Assembly (NCBI RefSeq): GCF_004005845.1
Contig: NZ_SADE01000001.1
Coordinates: forward strand, 1,240,001-1,304,000
Direction of reading: 5' to 3'
Source: Hwanghaeella grinnelliae
GTDB taxonomy: Bacteria > Pseudomonadota > Alphaproteobacteria > UBA8366 > Aestuariispiraceae
DNA length: 64,000 nucleotides
Shown: in pieces, positions 55,339 to 63,046 of the stretch
Layout of the letters: the number at the start of each line of letters is the position of its first letter
Position numbering within the stretch: the first letter of the stretch is position 1
Made by a program: the position numbers and the translations under genes
Notes under the pieces: generated by a model
What the model saw: the letters and a program-made list of their open reading frames with translations, nothing else
Database searches by the model: none
Told to the model about the DNA's origin: nothing

Positions 55339-56295
55339 ATGAAAGTTGGCTTCATCGGTTTGGGCAATGTCGGCGGCAAATTGGCGGGCAGTCTGCTGCG
55401 CAACGGGGTCGATCTGACGGTGCGGGACCTGGACCGCAAAGCGGCCGAACCCTTCCTGGCCCAAGGCGCGAAATGGGCCGACAGCGCCAAGGCCGTGGCG
55501 GAAGCCTGCGACATCACCATCACCTGCCTGCCCAGTCCGGCGATCTGTTCCGCCGTCGTGGAAGGACCGGACGGTGTGCTGGAAGGCCTCAGCCCCGGCA
55601 AGATCTGGGCGGAAATGTCGACGACGGACGAGGGCGAGGTAAAACGCCTGGGCGCGATGGTCGAAGCGGTCGGTGCGCATCCGGTCGATTGCCCGGTTTC
55701 CGGCGGTTGCCATCGCGCGGCGACCGGCAATATTGCCATCCTGGCCGGCTGCGACCGGGAAACTTTCGAGAAGATGTTGCCGGTGCTGACCATCCTGGGC
55801 CGCCGCGTGCTGCATACCGGCGCGCTGGGCACGGCTTCTGCGCTCAAGGTCGTGACGAACTTCCTGGCGACCGCGAACCTGGTCGCTGTAACGGAAGCGC
55901 TGACCACCTGCCAATTGGCGGGGATGGATATGAATGTCGCCTTCGAGGGGATTAAAATATCGTCCGGCAATTCCTTCGTTCATGAGACGGAAAGCCAGGT
56001 CATCCTGAACGGGTCGCGCGACATCAACTTCACCATGGAATTGGTGTTGAAGGATATCGGTCTGTTCCAGGGCATCGCCGACCGGGTCGGCGCGAAGCTC
56101 GACGTCTCGCCGCTGCTGATCGAGATTTTCAAGGACGGCATCGCGAAATACGGCGGCGGCGAATGGTCGCCCAACATCATCCGCCGCATCGAGGAACCCG
56201 CCGGCATCAAGGTCCTCGCCCCCGGCTTCCCCGCCGAAATCCTCGACGACGAACCGGAGGAGCGGGGGTATGAAGTCACCCCGGCCCGCGGTTAG
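55339..56295 (+). CDS. 3-hydroxyisobutyrate dehydrogenase-family NAD(P)-dependent oxidoreductase
   Basis: This 318-residue beta-hydroxyacid dehydrogenase has the nucleotide motif VGFIGLGNVGGKLAGSLL, the substrate motif HPVDCPVSGGCHRAATG and the catalytic Lys in SALKVVTNFLATANL. The all-alpha C-terminal domain follows. It could act on a four-carbon sugar acid and thus serve the otn pathway 31 kb away, but this is speculative. Codons 125 to the end have a near-identical decayed copy at 60281-60864. ATG at 55339. Confidence 0.88.
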   Translation: MKVGFIGLGNVGGKLAGSLLRNGVDLTVRDLDRKAAEPFLAQGAKWADSAKAVAEACDITITCLPSPAICSAVVEGPDGVLEGLSPGKIWAEMSTTDEGEVKRLGAMVEAVGAHPVDCPVSGGCHRAATGNIAILAGCDRETFEKMLPVLTILGRRVLHTGALGTASALKVVTNFLATANLVAVTEALTTCQLAGMDMNVAFEGIKISSGNSFVHETESQVILNGSRDINFTMELVLKDIGLFQGIADRVGAKLDVSPLLIEIFKDGIAKYGGGEWSPNIIRRIEEPAGIKVLAPGFPAEILDDEPEERGYEVTPARG

Positions 56296-56315
56296 GCGCT
56301 AAAACTCTGCGGGAC

Positions 56316-56356
56316 AAAAAAAGGGACCGGGTTTATGCCCGGTCCCTTCAGTTTTT
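56316..56356. terminator. Bidirectional intrinsic terminator
   Basis: A perfect 11-base stem (AAGGGACCGGG with its complement) with a 6-base loop spans 56321-56348. It has A-rich sequence on the left and GTTTTT on the right, so it can stop transcripts from both the dehydrogenase gene and the convergent lipoprotein gene. Confidence 0.9.
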
Positions 56357-56381
56357 GGGAGGATCAACAGGGGTAAGGGGA

Positions 56382-57182
56382 CTATTCCGTCTGTTCTGTG
56401 GCCTGAGCGGTATTTACCTTGGCCAGGGCGGGCTGAAGTTCCATGAACATGTCTTCCACATGCGGGATCAGGTCGATGACGATTTTCTGGGTGGCCTCGT
56501 CGGAAATCCGGTACCGATAAGCATCCGACCCCCAGGACGTGCTCAGTTTCTCGAACTTTGTCTGCGCGTTGGCAGTGCCATAGGGATACCCGTTTCGCAC
56601 GCCGATCAGCAGTGCCTTAGCGGAACCTGTCACCTGCATTGAGCGTGTCGGCAGAACCGCGCCGCCGATGATGGTCAGGTCCAGGAAGGCCAGCGCGGTG
56701 TTTTCCTTTTTCGCCTCAACATCCACTTCATAGACAAGAATCGCGTCCATATGTTGTCGCGCCGCGCCAAGGCGCACCTTCTTGACGGTGTTGGCAACGC
56801 CATAGCCACTGTCCAGCCCCAGCGTATGGGCTGTGAAATCCGCAATCAGCGGGTCTAAAGCGGAAAATCGGCCCAGCAGCCGGTATTTGTCTGCCAATTC
56901 AGCCCAAACCTTGAATTCAGCTTCCGGTATTTCCGTCAGTTTTCCATCACGGAGCCTCGCCAATCCGATATGCGCCGGGAATTGAAGGGTCGGTTCGACG
57001 GCAGCCGCCTCCCGAAGCATTCCGTCAAAGGTCGAAGCGCCGCTTGTACCGTCGGTGATCGCGGTCGTTTCATATTGGCTCAGGTAGTCCGCGCCCGAAC
57101 TGGTCTGGACCGCATGCGTGGTGCAGCCGGACAGGAAGGCCCCCAAAACCCCTAGTGCCAATACGCCAAGAAAATGTTTCAT
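56382..57182 (-). CDS. Predicted lipoprotein, unknown family
   Basis: This is a 266-residue protein with the lipobox VLGAFLSGCTTHA. The mature part includes PAHIGLARLRDGKLTEIPEA and DAILVYEVDVEAKKENTALA, then IIGGAVLPTRSMQVTGSAKA, suggesting an alpha/beta periplasmic domain anchored in a membrane. I do not recognise the family. It is divergent from the DUF6502 gene, and an operator-like dyad overlaps its probable promoter. Confidence 0.78.
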   Translation of the reverse strand: MKHFLGVLALGVLGAFLSGCTTHAVQTSSGADYLSQYETTAITDGTSGASTFDGMLREAAAVEPTLQFPAHIGLARLRDGKLTEIPEAEFKVWAELADKYRLLGRFSALDPLIADFTAHTLGLDSGYGVANTVKKVRLGAARQHMDAILVYEVDVEAKKENTALAFLDLTIIGGAVLPTRSMQVTGSAKALLIGVRNGYPYGTANAQTKFEKLSTSWGSDAYRYRISDEATQKIVIDLIPHVEDMFMELQPALAKVNTAQATEQTE

Positions 57183-57199
57183 CTCTCCATCCTCTAAAA

Positions 57200-57216
57200 A
57201 TGTGCAAGGTGCACAT
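57200..57216. promoter_or_regulatory. Operator-like dyad 1 in a divergent promoter
   Basis: ATGTGCA-AGG-TGCACAT is a perfect 7-base inverted repeat. It lies 18-34 bases upstream of the lipoprotein start, close to where its transcript should begin. A related dyad lies 52 bases away, centre to centre, or about five helical turns. Confidence 0.6.
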
Positions 57217-57235
57217 TAATTGGTGAAAGAATGAT

Positions 57236-57264
57236 TTGTGGTCAAGAGAAAATGTGCATATTGT
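57236..57264 (+). promoter_or_regulatory. Candidate promoter of the DUF6502 gene
   Basis: TTGTGG (57236-57241) and TATTGT (57259-57264) are separated by 17 bases, a good sigma70 spacing. Transcription would start close to the ATG at 57272, and no Shine-Dalgarno is visible, so the mRNA may be leaderless. Confidence 0.4.
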
Positions 57265-57268
57265 CCAT
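57252..57268. promoter_or_regulatory. Operator-like dyad 2 overlapping the DUF6502 promoter
   Basis: ATGTGCA-TAT-TGTCCAT repeats the left arm of dyad 1 exactly and its right arm at five of seven positions. It covers the candidate -10 element and ends three bases before the ATG at 57272, an ideal place for repression. Confidence 0.5.
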
Positions 57269-57271
57269 TTC

Positions 57272-58132
57272 ATGAAGACGACCCTTGAACCCGAAAGCAC
57301 GGACAAACCGTTCCTGGACGCCTTGAACCGCATTCTTCGGCCCTTGGCGCGCGCCTTGATCGAACAGCGCATCGGGGTGCCCGCGCTTGTGGACCGCTTG
57401 AAGGAAACCTTCGTGGCGGTGGCGACGGAGGACTACCGGCTTGAGGGTAAGCCTCCGACCGACAGCCGGGTCAGCCTGTTGACCGGGTTGCAGCGCCGGG
57501 ACGTGAAAGCGGTTCGGGAAAGGCTTGCCGACGGCGGGCCGGCGGAACCGGAACGGGGCGGCGGCTATTTTCCCAGGGTGATTGCGCGCTGGCGCGGCGA
57601 TGACCGGTTCCGGGACGGGGCGGGGCAGCCCCTTGTGCTCTCACGCGTCGCCAGGGACGAAAAGCCCAGTTTCGAGGAATTGGTGGCCGAGGTCAGCCAG
57701 GACATGCATGCCCGCACCGTGCTGGACGAAATGCGCCGGTCCGGCATGGTGGCGTGGGACGAGGCGGCGGATACTATCCGCCTGCTGGCCGAGGCCTATA
57801 CGCCACATTGGAACCAGGCCGACCTACTGCATTATTTCGGGGCCAATCTGGGGGACCACGCGGAAGCCGCGGTGGCGAATGTCATGGCCGGGCCGGGCAA
57901 GGCGCCCTTCTTCGAGCGGGCGGTGCACTATAACGGGCTGACGCCGGAATCGCGCGCGGAACTCGATGCGCTTGCCCGAGACCTGCAGATGGATGCGTTG
58001 CAGGCGTTGAGCGATAAGGCCCTGCAATTTCAGGAGCGGGACAGGGACAAGCCGGACGCGACGGAGCGTTTCCGCTGTGGCGGCTTTGTCTATTGGACGG
58101 CGGAAAAACCGGGAAAGGACGATGCGTCATGA
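57272..58132 (+). CDS. DUF6502 family protein
   Basis: This 286-residue soluble protein has FLDALNRILRPLARALIEQR, GVPALVDRLKETFVAVATED and DSRVSLLTGLQRRDVKAVRE, a pattern I associate with DUF6502, where the last segment looks like an HTH-type helix pair. The C-terminal part (AEAYTPHWNQADLLHYFGAN) is helical. Function is unknown; a DNA-binding role is possible. It is coupled to the following lipoprotein gene (ATGA overlap). An ATG at 57272 without a clear ribosome site was chosen. Confidence 0.78.
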   Translation: MKTTLEPESTDKPFLDALNRILRPLARALIEQRIGVPALVDRLKETFVAVATEDYRLEGKPPTDSRVSLLTGLQRRDVKAVRERLADGGPAEPERGGGYFPRVIARWRGDDRFRDGAGQPLVLSRVARDEKPSFEELVAEVSQDMHARTVLDEMRRSGMVAWDEAADTIRLLAEAYTPHWNQADLLHYFGANLGDHAEAAVANVMAGPGKAPFFERAVHYNGLTPESRAELDALARDLQMDALQALSDKALQFQERDRDKPDATERFRCGGFVYWTAEKPGKDDAS

Positions 58133-58410
58133 AGGCGGCTCACAGGATGAACCGGCGGTCGATTTTCAGGACCATCCTTTTCGCCGTGCTGCTTGGCGCG
58201 ACGGGATTGTTGTTTGGTTGCGCGACCGAGCCTGAGGAAACCATCGATCACCAACCCGGTAAGGATTGTCCCCAACGCGTGCCCGGCACGGGCAGCGACG
58301 GCGGCATCGGCGGCACCGGCATAGAGGGCGATGTCGCCGACCCGGACGGCGGCATCGGCGGCACGGGCGCCAAGGACGACCCCTGCGCCAGCGATACACA
58401 GGTCAATTGA
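58129..58410 (+). CDS. Small lipoprotein with GGIGGTG repeats
   Basis: This 93-residue protein has a basic N-region, a hydrophobic segment and the lipobox ATGLLFGCAT. The mature part is short and carries DGGIGGTG twice, separated by an acidic linker. GGIGGTG also begins many DUF5666 proteins that, from memory, neighbour DUF6502 genes; here no DUF5666 domain follows. Start overlaps the DUF6502 stop by 4 bases. Confidence 0.75.
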   Translation: MKAAHRMNRRSIFRTILFAVLLGATGLLFGCATEPEETIDHQPGKDCPQRVPGTGSDGGIGGTGIEGDVADPDGGIGGTGAKDDPCASDTQVN

Positions 58411-58475
58411 CGGCCTTAGCGCAAGACAAACCCGAACAGCTTTGACCATCGAACCGCGCGGGAGGGCCTGGGACC

Positions 58476-59348
58476 ATGACACGCCTCTTTGTCCTCTTCC
58501 TGCTCTGCGTTTTTGCCGGCTGTACACCGTTTGTCGATCGGCTTCCCGAGCCGACGGAAGAAGAACGCGTCAGACTGGAGACCCTTTGCGGCGGCGTTTG
58601 GATTATTGCCGATCGCGGTGAAGGCATGGCGTATGAGCGCAGGATTCCGGTCGAAACATGCCTCGACTACGTGCAGGGACATGGGGAGCCGGGCTACCCG
58701 TATCTCTACCATTACCTGACTGAGGTGTGCTGGCGAGCCGCACCAAAGTCGGAACGCCGCCGTCGCTCCATATGGACCTTCGATTACAAGGATTGCCTAG
58801 CGGAAGACCGTATCGACAGAAGAGTGGTTGCTGATCTTAGAAGTATTTTTATGCCCCAAGTCTCCTGCCTTGCTTGGTTGCTCAAGGAACCGGACAGGCT
58901 GGAGGATGGGTTTTGTATTTTTGGTACTGCCGGGATAGGTAACAATGTGGTCCTGAGTGGGATCGTTCAGGACTATTTCCGCCGCTTGCGACACGGGGAA
59001 AGGGCACAGGGTGAGCCCTGCAATTATGATCCGAATGAGGGGGCGTGGCCGGTACCATATCGGATATCCATTGAAGACCTGATCGGTCAAAAAAGGCCAA
59101 CGGAAGCGGTGTTGAGTGCCTACCTCACCGATCTGGGATTGGAATGCCGTTCTGCTGAAAACGACTATGGGCGGAATCGTCGGTGCGAAACCGGGGCTTT
59201 GGTCATTCCTTGGTCGCGAAGCGACTATTCATCGTTTGGATTGGTTACAAATTTTGCGGGTTGGAGCCTAAGTATAGACTACGGTGTGAACCGGGAGGAC
59301 GGCCGCGTCGACGAAGCCTGCTACAGCATGTTTGCTCTATCCCCGTAA
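58476..59348 (+). CDS. Predicted lipoprotein, cysteine-rich, unknown family
   Basis: This 290-residue protein begins MTRLFVLFLLCVFAGCTPFV, a lipobox. The mature part holds about nine cysteines (for example ETLCGGVWI, VETCLDYVQG, TEVCWRAAP, YKDCLAED, EPCNYDPNEG, LECRSAEN, RRCETGAL), suggesting disulfides in the periplasm. No family is recognised. It follows the GGIGGTG lipoprotein by 65 bases on the same strand. Its codon use looks less GC-biased than the housekeeping genes. Confidence 0.7.
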   Translation: MTRLFVLFLLCVFAGCTPFVDRLPEPTEEERVRLETLCGGVWIIADRGEGMAYERRIPVETCLDYVQGHGEPGYPYLYHYLTEVCWRAAPKSERRRRSIWTFDYKDCLAEDRIDRRVVADLRSIFMPQVSCLAWLLKEPDRLEDGFCIFGTAGIGNNVVLSGIVQDYFRRLRHGERAQGEPCNYDPNEGAWPVPYRISIEDLIGQKRPTEAVLSAYLTDLGLECRSAENDYGRNRRCETGALVIPWSRSDYSSFGLVTNFAGWSLSIDYGVNREDGRVDEACYSMFALSP

Positions 59349-59423
59349 GCGGCGGGTTGTACGTGCCGTGACTCATGATATCCATGGCTGCAATCTTGGA
59401 TGGCATACACTTAGGGGGTAAAT

Positions 59424-60200
59424 GTGTTCCGTTTTACCAGCGTTCTCGGTCTTCTTCTTGTTCTCGCCGCTTGCGGCACACCTCAGAAAAACAACTTGAA
59501 CACAATCGCGTCGGCCCCGGCTGGCTCGGGGACGGTGGTCGTTATCGATGCGCCGCTGCCGGTTGCGACGGATGCCGTCATATTCGGTATCGAAGAAAGT
59601 GGGTATGAAATAAAGCGCGCGGACCGGCCTGGCCCGGTCACGAACCGTGTATTGATGGTTCATGGCGTCACCTTGACCAGTTGGGGCGAGGTAGGCCGGG
59701 CGGTTCTGACACCGACATCCCCGGCAACGACGAGCGCGGAGTTCTTCGTTCGCCAGCGTCACGATCTCGAGGAATGGCCGAACACGGAACTCGAAGAGCT
59801 GGAGGGTTGGGAAGCCTCGATCCAGAAATTCCTGGCCGATGTGCGTGTCGGCGCAGGCGTTACAGATGCGATGAAAGTCACGCAGCGTGATATCGCGGAA
59901 GTCGGGGCCGACGAACAATCCGGGGAAAGGGCGGTTATCGGCTTCTTGTCGGGCGGGATATTCGGTGCGGCGATCGCGAGCGATGGTGTGGAGGAGGATA
60001 TCGATATCCGGACGCCCTATCGCTACACGATGGCTGATAAGAACGGCGAAACGGCGGTCGTGCTATCGTTTTCTCTGCTCGAAACTGGAGATTGCGCGGC
60101 AGCCTATTTCGGGCCTGAGAATGAAGCCCCGACATTTGAAAAAGACGACGTCTCGATCATTTACCTCGTCAACCGGCCATCCTCAGACTGTGCATTCTAG
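59424..60200 (+). CDS. Predicted lipoprotein, unknown family
   Basis: This 258-residue protein starts with a GTG preceded by GGGGG and has the lipobox LLLVLAACGTP. Mature segments GTVVVIDAPLPVATDAVIFG and SGYEIKRADR suggest a domain of the kind seen in envelope stress lipoproteins. RAVIGFLSGGIFGAAIASDG is a hydrophobic, glycine-rich stretch that could contact or cross a membrane. It is the last gene before the truncated dehydrogenase copy. Confidence 0.7.
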   Translation: MFRFTSVLGLLLVLAACGTPQKNNLNTIASAPAGSGTVVVIDAPLPVATDAVIFGIEESGYEIKRADRPGPVTNRVLMVHGVTLTSWGEVGRAVLTPTSPATTSAEFFVRQRHDLEEWPNTELEELEGWEASIQKFLADVRVGAGVTDAMKVTQRDIAEVGADEQSGERAVIGFLSGGIFGAAIASDGVEEDIDIRTPYRYTMADKNGETAVVLSFSLLETGDCAAAYFGPENEAPTFEKDDVSIIYLVNRPSSDCAF

Positions 60201-60280
60201 GACCGAACGGAACAACCTTCTCTGGGATTCGTAGAGCGGCATCGTCCGAAGGGAATTAGAACGGTTATGGTCGAAGGGGG

Positions 60281-60864
60281 ATCGCGCGGCGACCGGCAAT
60301 ATCGCCATCCTGGCCGGCTGCGACCGGGAAACTTTCGAGAAGATACTGCCGGTGCTGACCATCCTGGGCCGCCGCGTGCTGCATACCGGCGTGCTGGGCA
60401 CGGCTTCTGCGCTCAAGGTCGTGACGAACTTCCTGGCGACCGCGAACCTGGTCAGTGTGGCCGAGGCGCTGACCACCTGCCAATTGGCGGGGATGGATAT
60501 GAATGTCGCCTTCGAGGGGATCAAAATCTCGTCGGGCAATTCCTTCGTTCATGAAACGGAAAGCCAGGTCATCCTGAACGGGTCGCGCGACATCAATTTT
60601 ACCATGGAACTGGTGCTGAAAGATATCGGCCTGTTCCAGGGCATCGCCGACCGGGTCGGCGCGAAGCTCGACGTCTCGCCGCTGCTGATCGAGATTTTCA
60701 AGGACGGCATCGCGAAATACGGCGGCGGCGAATGGTCCCCCAACATCATCCGCCGCATCTAGGAACCCGCCGGCATCAAGGTCCTCGCCCCCGGCTTCCC
60801 CGCCGAAATCCTCGACGACGAACCGGAGAAGCGGGGGTATGAAGTGGTAGTGGCGCGGGGCTGA
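60281..60864 (+). pseudogene. 5'-truncated, stop-containing copy of the 3-hydroxyisobutyrate dehydrogenase-family gene
   Basis: This segment aligns without gaps to 55712 onward of the intact gene, offset 4569, at roughly 96 percent by my hand count up to the last few codons. It lacks the first 124 codons, including the NAD-binding motif, and has no start codon at the break. A TAG at 60760-60762 replaces a Glu codon. Most differences are synonymous third-base changes, so the copy probably diverged as a working gene before it was cut. The final codons (VVVARG) differ from the intact gene (VTPARG). Confidence 0.9.
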
Positions 60865-61021
60865 TTCTAAAGGGCGCACGCCCGCGTCCCCTTACCAGCG
60901 GGCATGCGGCGGTGTCGTGGCCGGGACGGTTCAACGAACAGGGCCCCACCGACTGGGCTATCTTCGAAGTGTATGGTATGCGAATACTCACCGATGCCGC
61001 GCATTTGCGAAGGAAATGGCC

Positions 61022-62347
61022 ATGTGGGTTTTCGATTGGCTCAATAAGCATGCAACGGACGCGACGGAGTCCGAAAAGGATCTGGCCTCGGCGGTTCGCT
61101 TTGCCGTAACGGGCAGTATTCTGGGGCTCGGCGGGGTTTTGATGCTGGCCGTCGCGGCGTCGCTCGCCGAGGACCGCGCGATCGCATTCGCTCTCTTCGC
61201 GGTGCTGCTCGGGATATCCGGCGCCGCCGCCGTCATCGGCGGGTTGCTGGGCTTTCTTTTCGGCATCCCGCGCACCTTGCAAGGGGACAGTGGTGGGAAT
61301 GGCGGCGCGGGCGATCGGGTCAATACCAATCTGGAGCAGATATCCGACTGGCTGACCAAGATTATCGTCGGTGTCGGTCTGGTTCAGGTGCAGGAGATTT
61401 CCAACCAAGTCTGGGAAGCGGCCAGCTATATAGAGACCAACGCCTTCCCGATGCTGACCTGGGCGGCCATCGGGGTTCTTTGCGTCGCGGTATATTTCGC
61501 GGTCTTCAGTTTTGTCGCCGGTTATATCCTGACCCGGATGCGGCTATCCCTCGCTTTCATCCGTGCGGACAAGCAGGTCTCGGATGTTGCGTCGGCGGAC
61601 CAGATGGTCGTCCGGCAGGCGTCGGCCGCGAGTATGGAGGAGTTCCGCGGCGGCAAGACGATTGACGAGTCGGTCCTGACCGCTGCACGCGCCATCGTCG
61701 AGGTCCCTCTGCGGGAGATCAAGGACGCGGCCGCCGCCGCTGACTGGGCGCGCTCGCAGCGCATGCTTGGCAATGACGAAGCCTCCGTGGCCGGGTTCCA
61801 ATATGCCGTGAAGCTTGGGGTGTCGGACCCTGAAGTCTTGCGGGAATACGCAGCCGCCTTGCGAACCGTGGGCGACAGCAAGCGGTCGCGCCAAGTCGCA
61901 CAGGAAGCGGTGGATGCTGCCGTCAAGCGCAAGGACCCCCGCCTTGCGGTGAAAGGGAAGATGGATATCGCCCTTCAATCCCTCTATGACGCACCGCCCC
62001 AGGGGTATCTTCAGGCGCGCGATCAGCTTGAGGAGATCGGTGTGTTGAGCGATGCGTCGCTTGAGGCGCGGCGGCAATATTACCTGGCCTGTGCAGCGGG
62101 TCAGGAAGCGACCTATCATCGGGCTTCCGACGCCGAGTACGAAGCCGCCCGCGACCGTGCAGCCGAAGCGATCCGGGCGGTGATTGAAGCGGACGGCAAC
62201 AGCGGACGATGGGTGCGGATGTTGCTTTGGGTCTGGGACAAGGACTCGCCGCATTTCAATCCACGCGAAAACGACCTCGCCGTGTTCTTTGAAAAGCAGG
62301 ACCCGGTCATCGACGATCTGATGCGGCCTTTGAGACGGTTTGCCTGA
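61022..62347 (+). CDS. Membrane protein with FGIPR/NTNLEQISDWLTKI motif and TPR-like C-terminus
   Basis: This 441-residue protein has hydrophobic helices at about 25-48, 55-83 and 145-170. Between them lie LLGFLFGIPRTLQ and VNTNLEQISDWLTKIIVGVG, a striking motif I have seen in hypothetical membrane proteins of diverse bacteria. The cytoplasmic C-terminal half (about 225-435) is made of helical pairs resembling TPRs (WARSQRMLGNDEASVAGFQY, YAAALRTVGDSKRSRQVAQE). ATG at 61022 is favoured by AAGGA at good spacing; an ATG at 61016 is also in frame. Function unknown. Confidence 0.78.
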   Translation: MWVFDWLNKHATDATESEKDLASAVRFAVTGSILGLGGVLMLAVAASLAEDRAIAFALFAVLLGISGAAAVIGGLLGFLFGIPRTLQGDSGGNGGAGDRVNTNLEQISDWLTKIIVGVGLVQVQEISNQVWEAASYIETNAFPMLTWAAIGVLCVAVYFAVFSFVAGYILTRMRLSLAFIRADKQVSDVASADQMVVRQASAASMEEFRGGKTIDESVLTAARAIVEVPLREIKDAAAAADWARSQRMLGNDEASVAGFQYAVKLGVSDPEVLREYAAALRTVGDSKRSRQVAQEAVDAAVKRKDPRLAVKGKMDIALQSLYDAPPQGYLQARDQLEEIGVLSDASLEARRQYYLACAAGQEATYHRASDAEYEAARDRAAEAIRAVIEADGNSGRWVRMLLWVWDKDSPHFNPRENDLAVFFEKQDPVIDDLMRPLRRFA

Positions 62348-62361
62348 CCGGTTTTTCCTGT

Positions 62362-62895
62362 TCAGGCGGCTGCCTTTTCGAACTGTTCCATCCCCTGCGC
62401 AAAAAGCTCTTCCAGGAACACGCTGAGCAATTGGGAGCGGCCGTCGACTTGGGCCTTGGCGTAGATCTTGGCGCATTGGGCGCGGACGGTGCCCGGCGCG
62501 GTGCCGCGCATCTCGGCGATGGCGTCGTTCTCGATCCCTTTCAGGATCATCAGGGCGACGTCGCGCTCCGACGGTGTCAGGCCCCATTGGTCGAAGAAAT
62601 GATCGACCAGTTGGGCCATCTCCCCGCGCGCGGCGCGCAGGCCGGTTTCCATGGAGGCGACCCGTTGTATCAAGATCCGCAATTCGACCATCAGGAAGAC
62701 GACCCCGGCAACCAGGCCAAGGGCGACGCAGGCTTCGATCGCCAGATGCAGTTCGACCAGCCCGTCGCCGCCCTGTAGATCGACGATCACGTCGCCGATG
62801 AAGAAAAGCGCGCAGAGCGCCTGGAACAGAATGATGACGGCGAGCGTCGCCGCCCGCCGTTCCTGCGTCAGTACCGGCATCAGCCTTGAAAACAT
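62362..62895 (-). CDS. Membrane-tethered LuxR-type HTH regulator
   Basis: This 177-residue protein has two N-terminal membrane helices (about 17-37 and 50-72), a short helical linker and a C-terminal LuxR-type HTH: LTPSERDVALMILKGIENDA and TVRAQCAKIYAKAQVDGRSQ. There is no periplasmic or ligand-binding domain of any size, so the membrane part itself or a partner must sense the signal. ATG at 62895 was chosen over a GTG at 62928. It lies upstream of a convergent TPR gene and downstream of the cytochrome b gene on the same strand. Confidence 0.82.
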   Translation of the reverse strand: MFSRLMPVLTQERRAATLAVIILFQALCALFFIGDVIVDLQGGDGLVELHLAIEACVALGLVAGVVFLMVELRILIQRVASMETGLRAARGEMAQLVDHFFDQWGLTPSERDVALMILKGIENDAIAEMRGTAPGTVRAQCAKIYAKAQVDGRSQLLSVFLEELFAQGMEQFEKAAA

Positions 62896-63005
62896 GCGGT
62901 GTGCGTTCCTTTCATGAACAGCGGGCACTTTGAGGGCGTCCGCGTTTCATTCCCAGCACGACCTTACACGGTCCTTACGACACCGGACCTTGACCCCAGT
63001 CAAAT

Positions 63006-63035
63006 CGCTTGGGGTCAAACCGCTTGGGATCAAAC
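63006..63035. repeat. 15-base tandem repeat downstream of the cytochrome b gene
   Basis: CGCTTGGGGTCAAAC (63006-63020) is followed by CGCTTGGGATCAAAC (63021-63035), one mismatch. A further partial copy precedes it. Confidence 0.75.
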
Positions 63036-63046
63036 CGGCGGTAGGC

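Noticed and set aside
60267-60554. Plus-strand frame beginning at an ATG at 60267 over the dehydrogenase copy
   Set aside because: It is out of frame with the homologous dehydrogenase reading, so it is an accidental frame at the truncation join.
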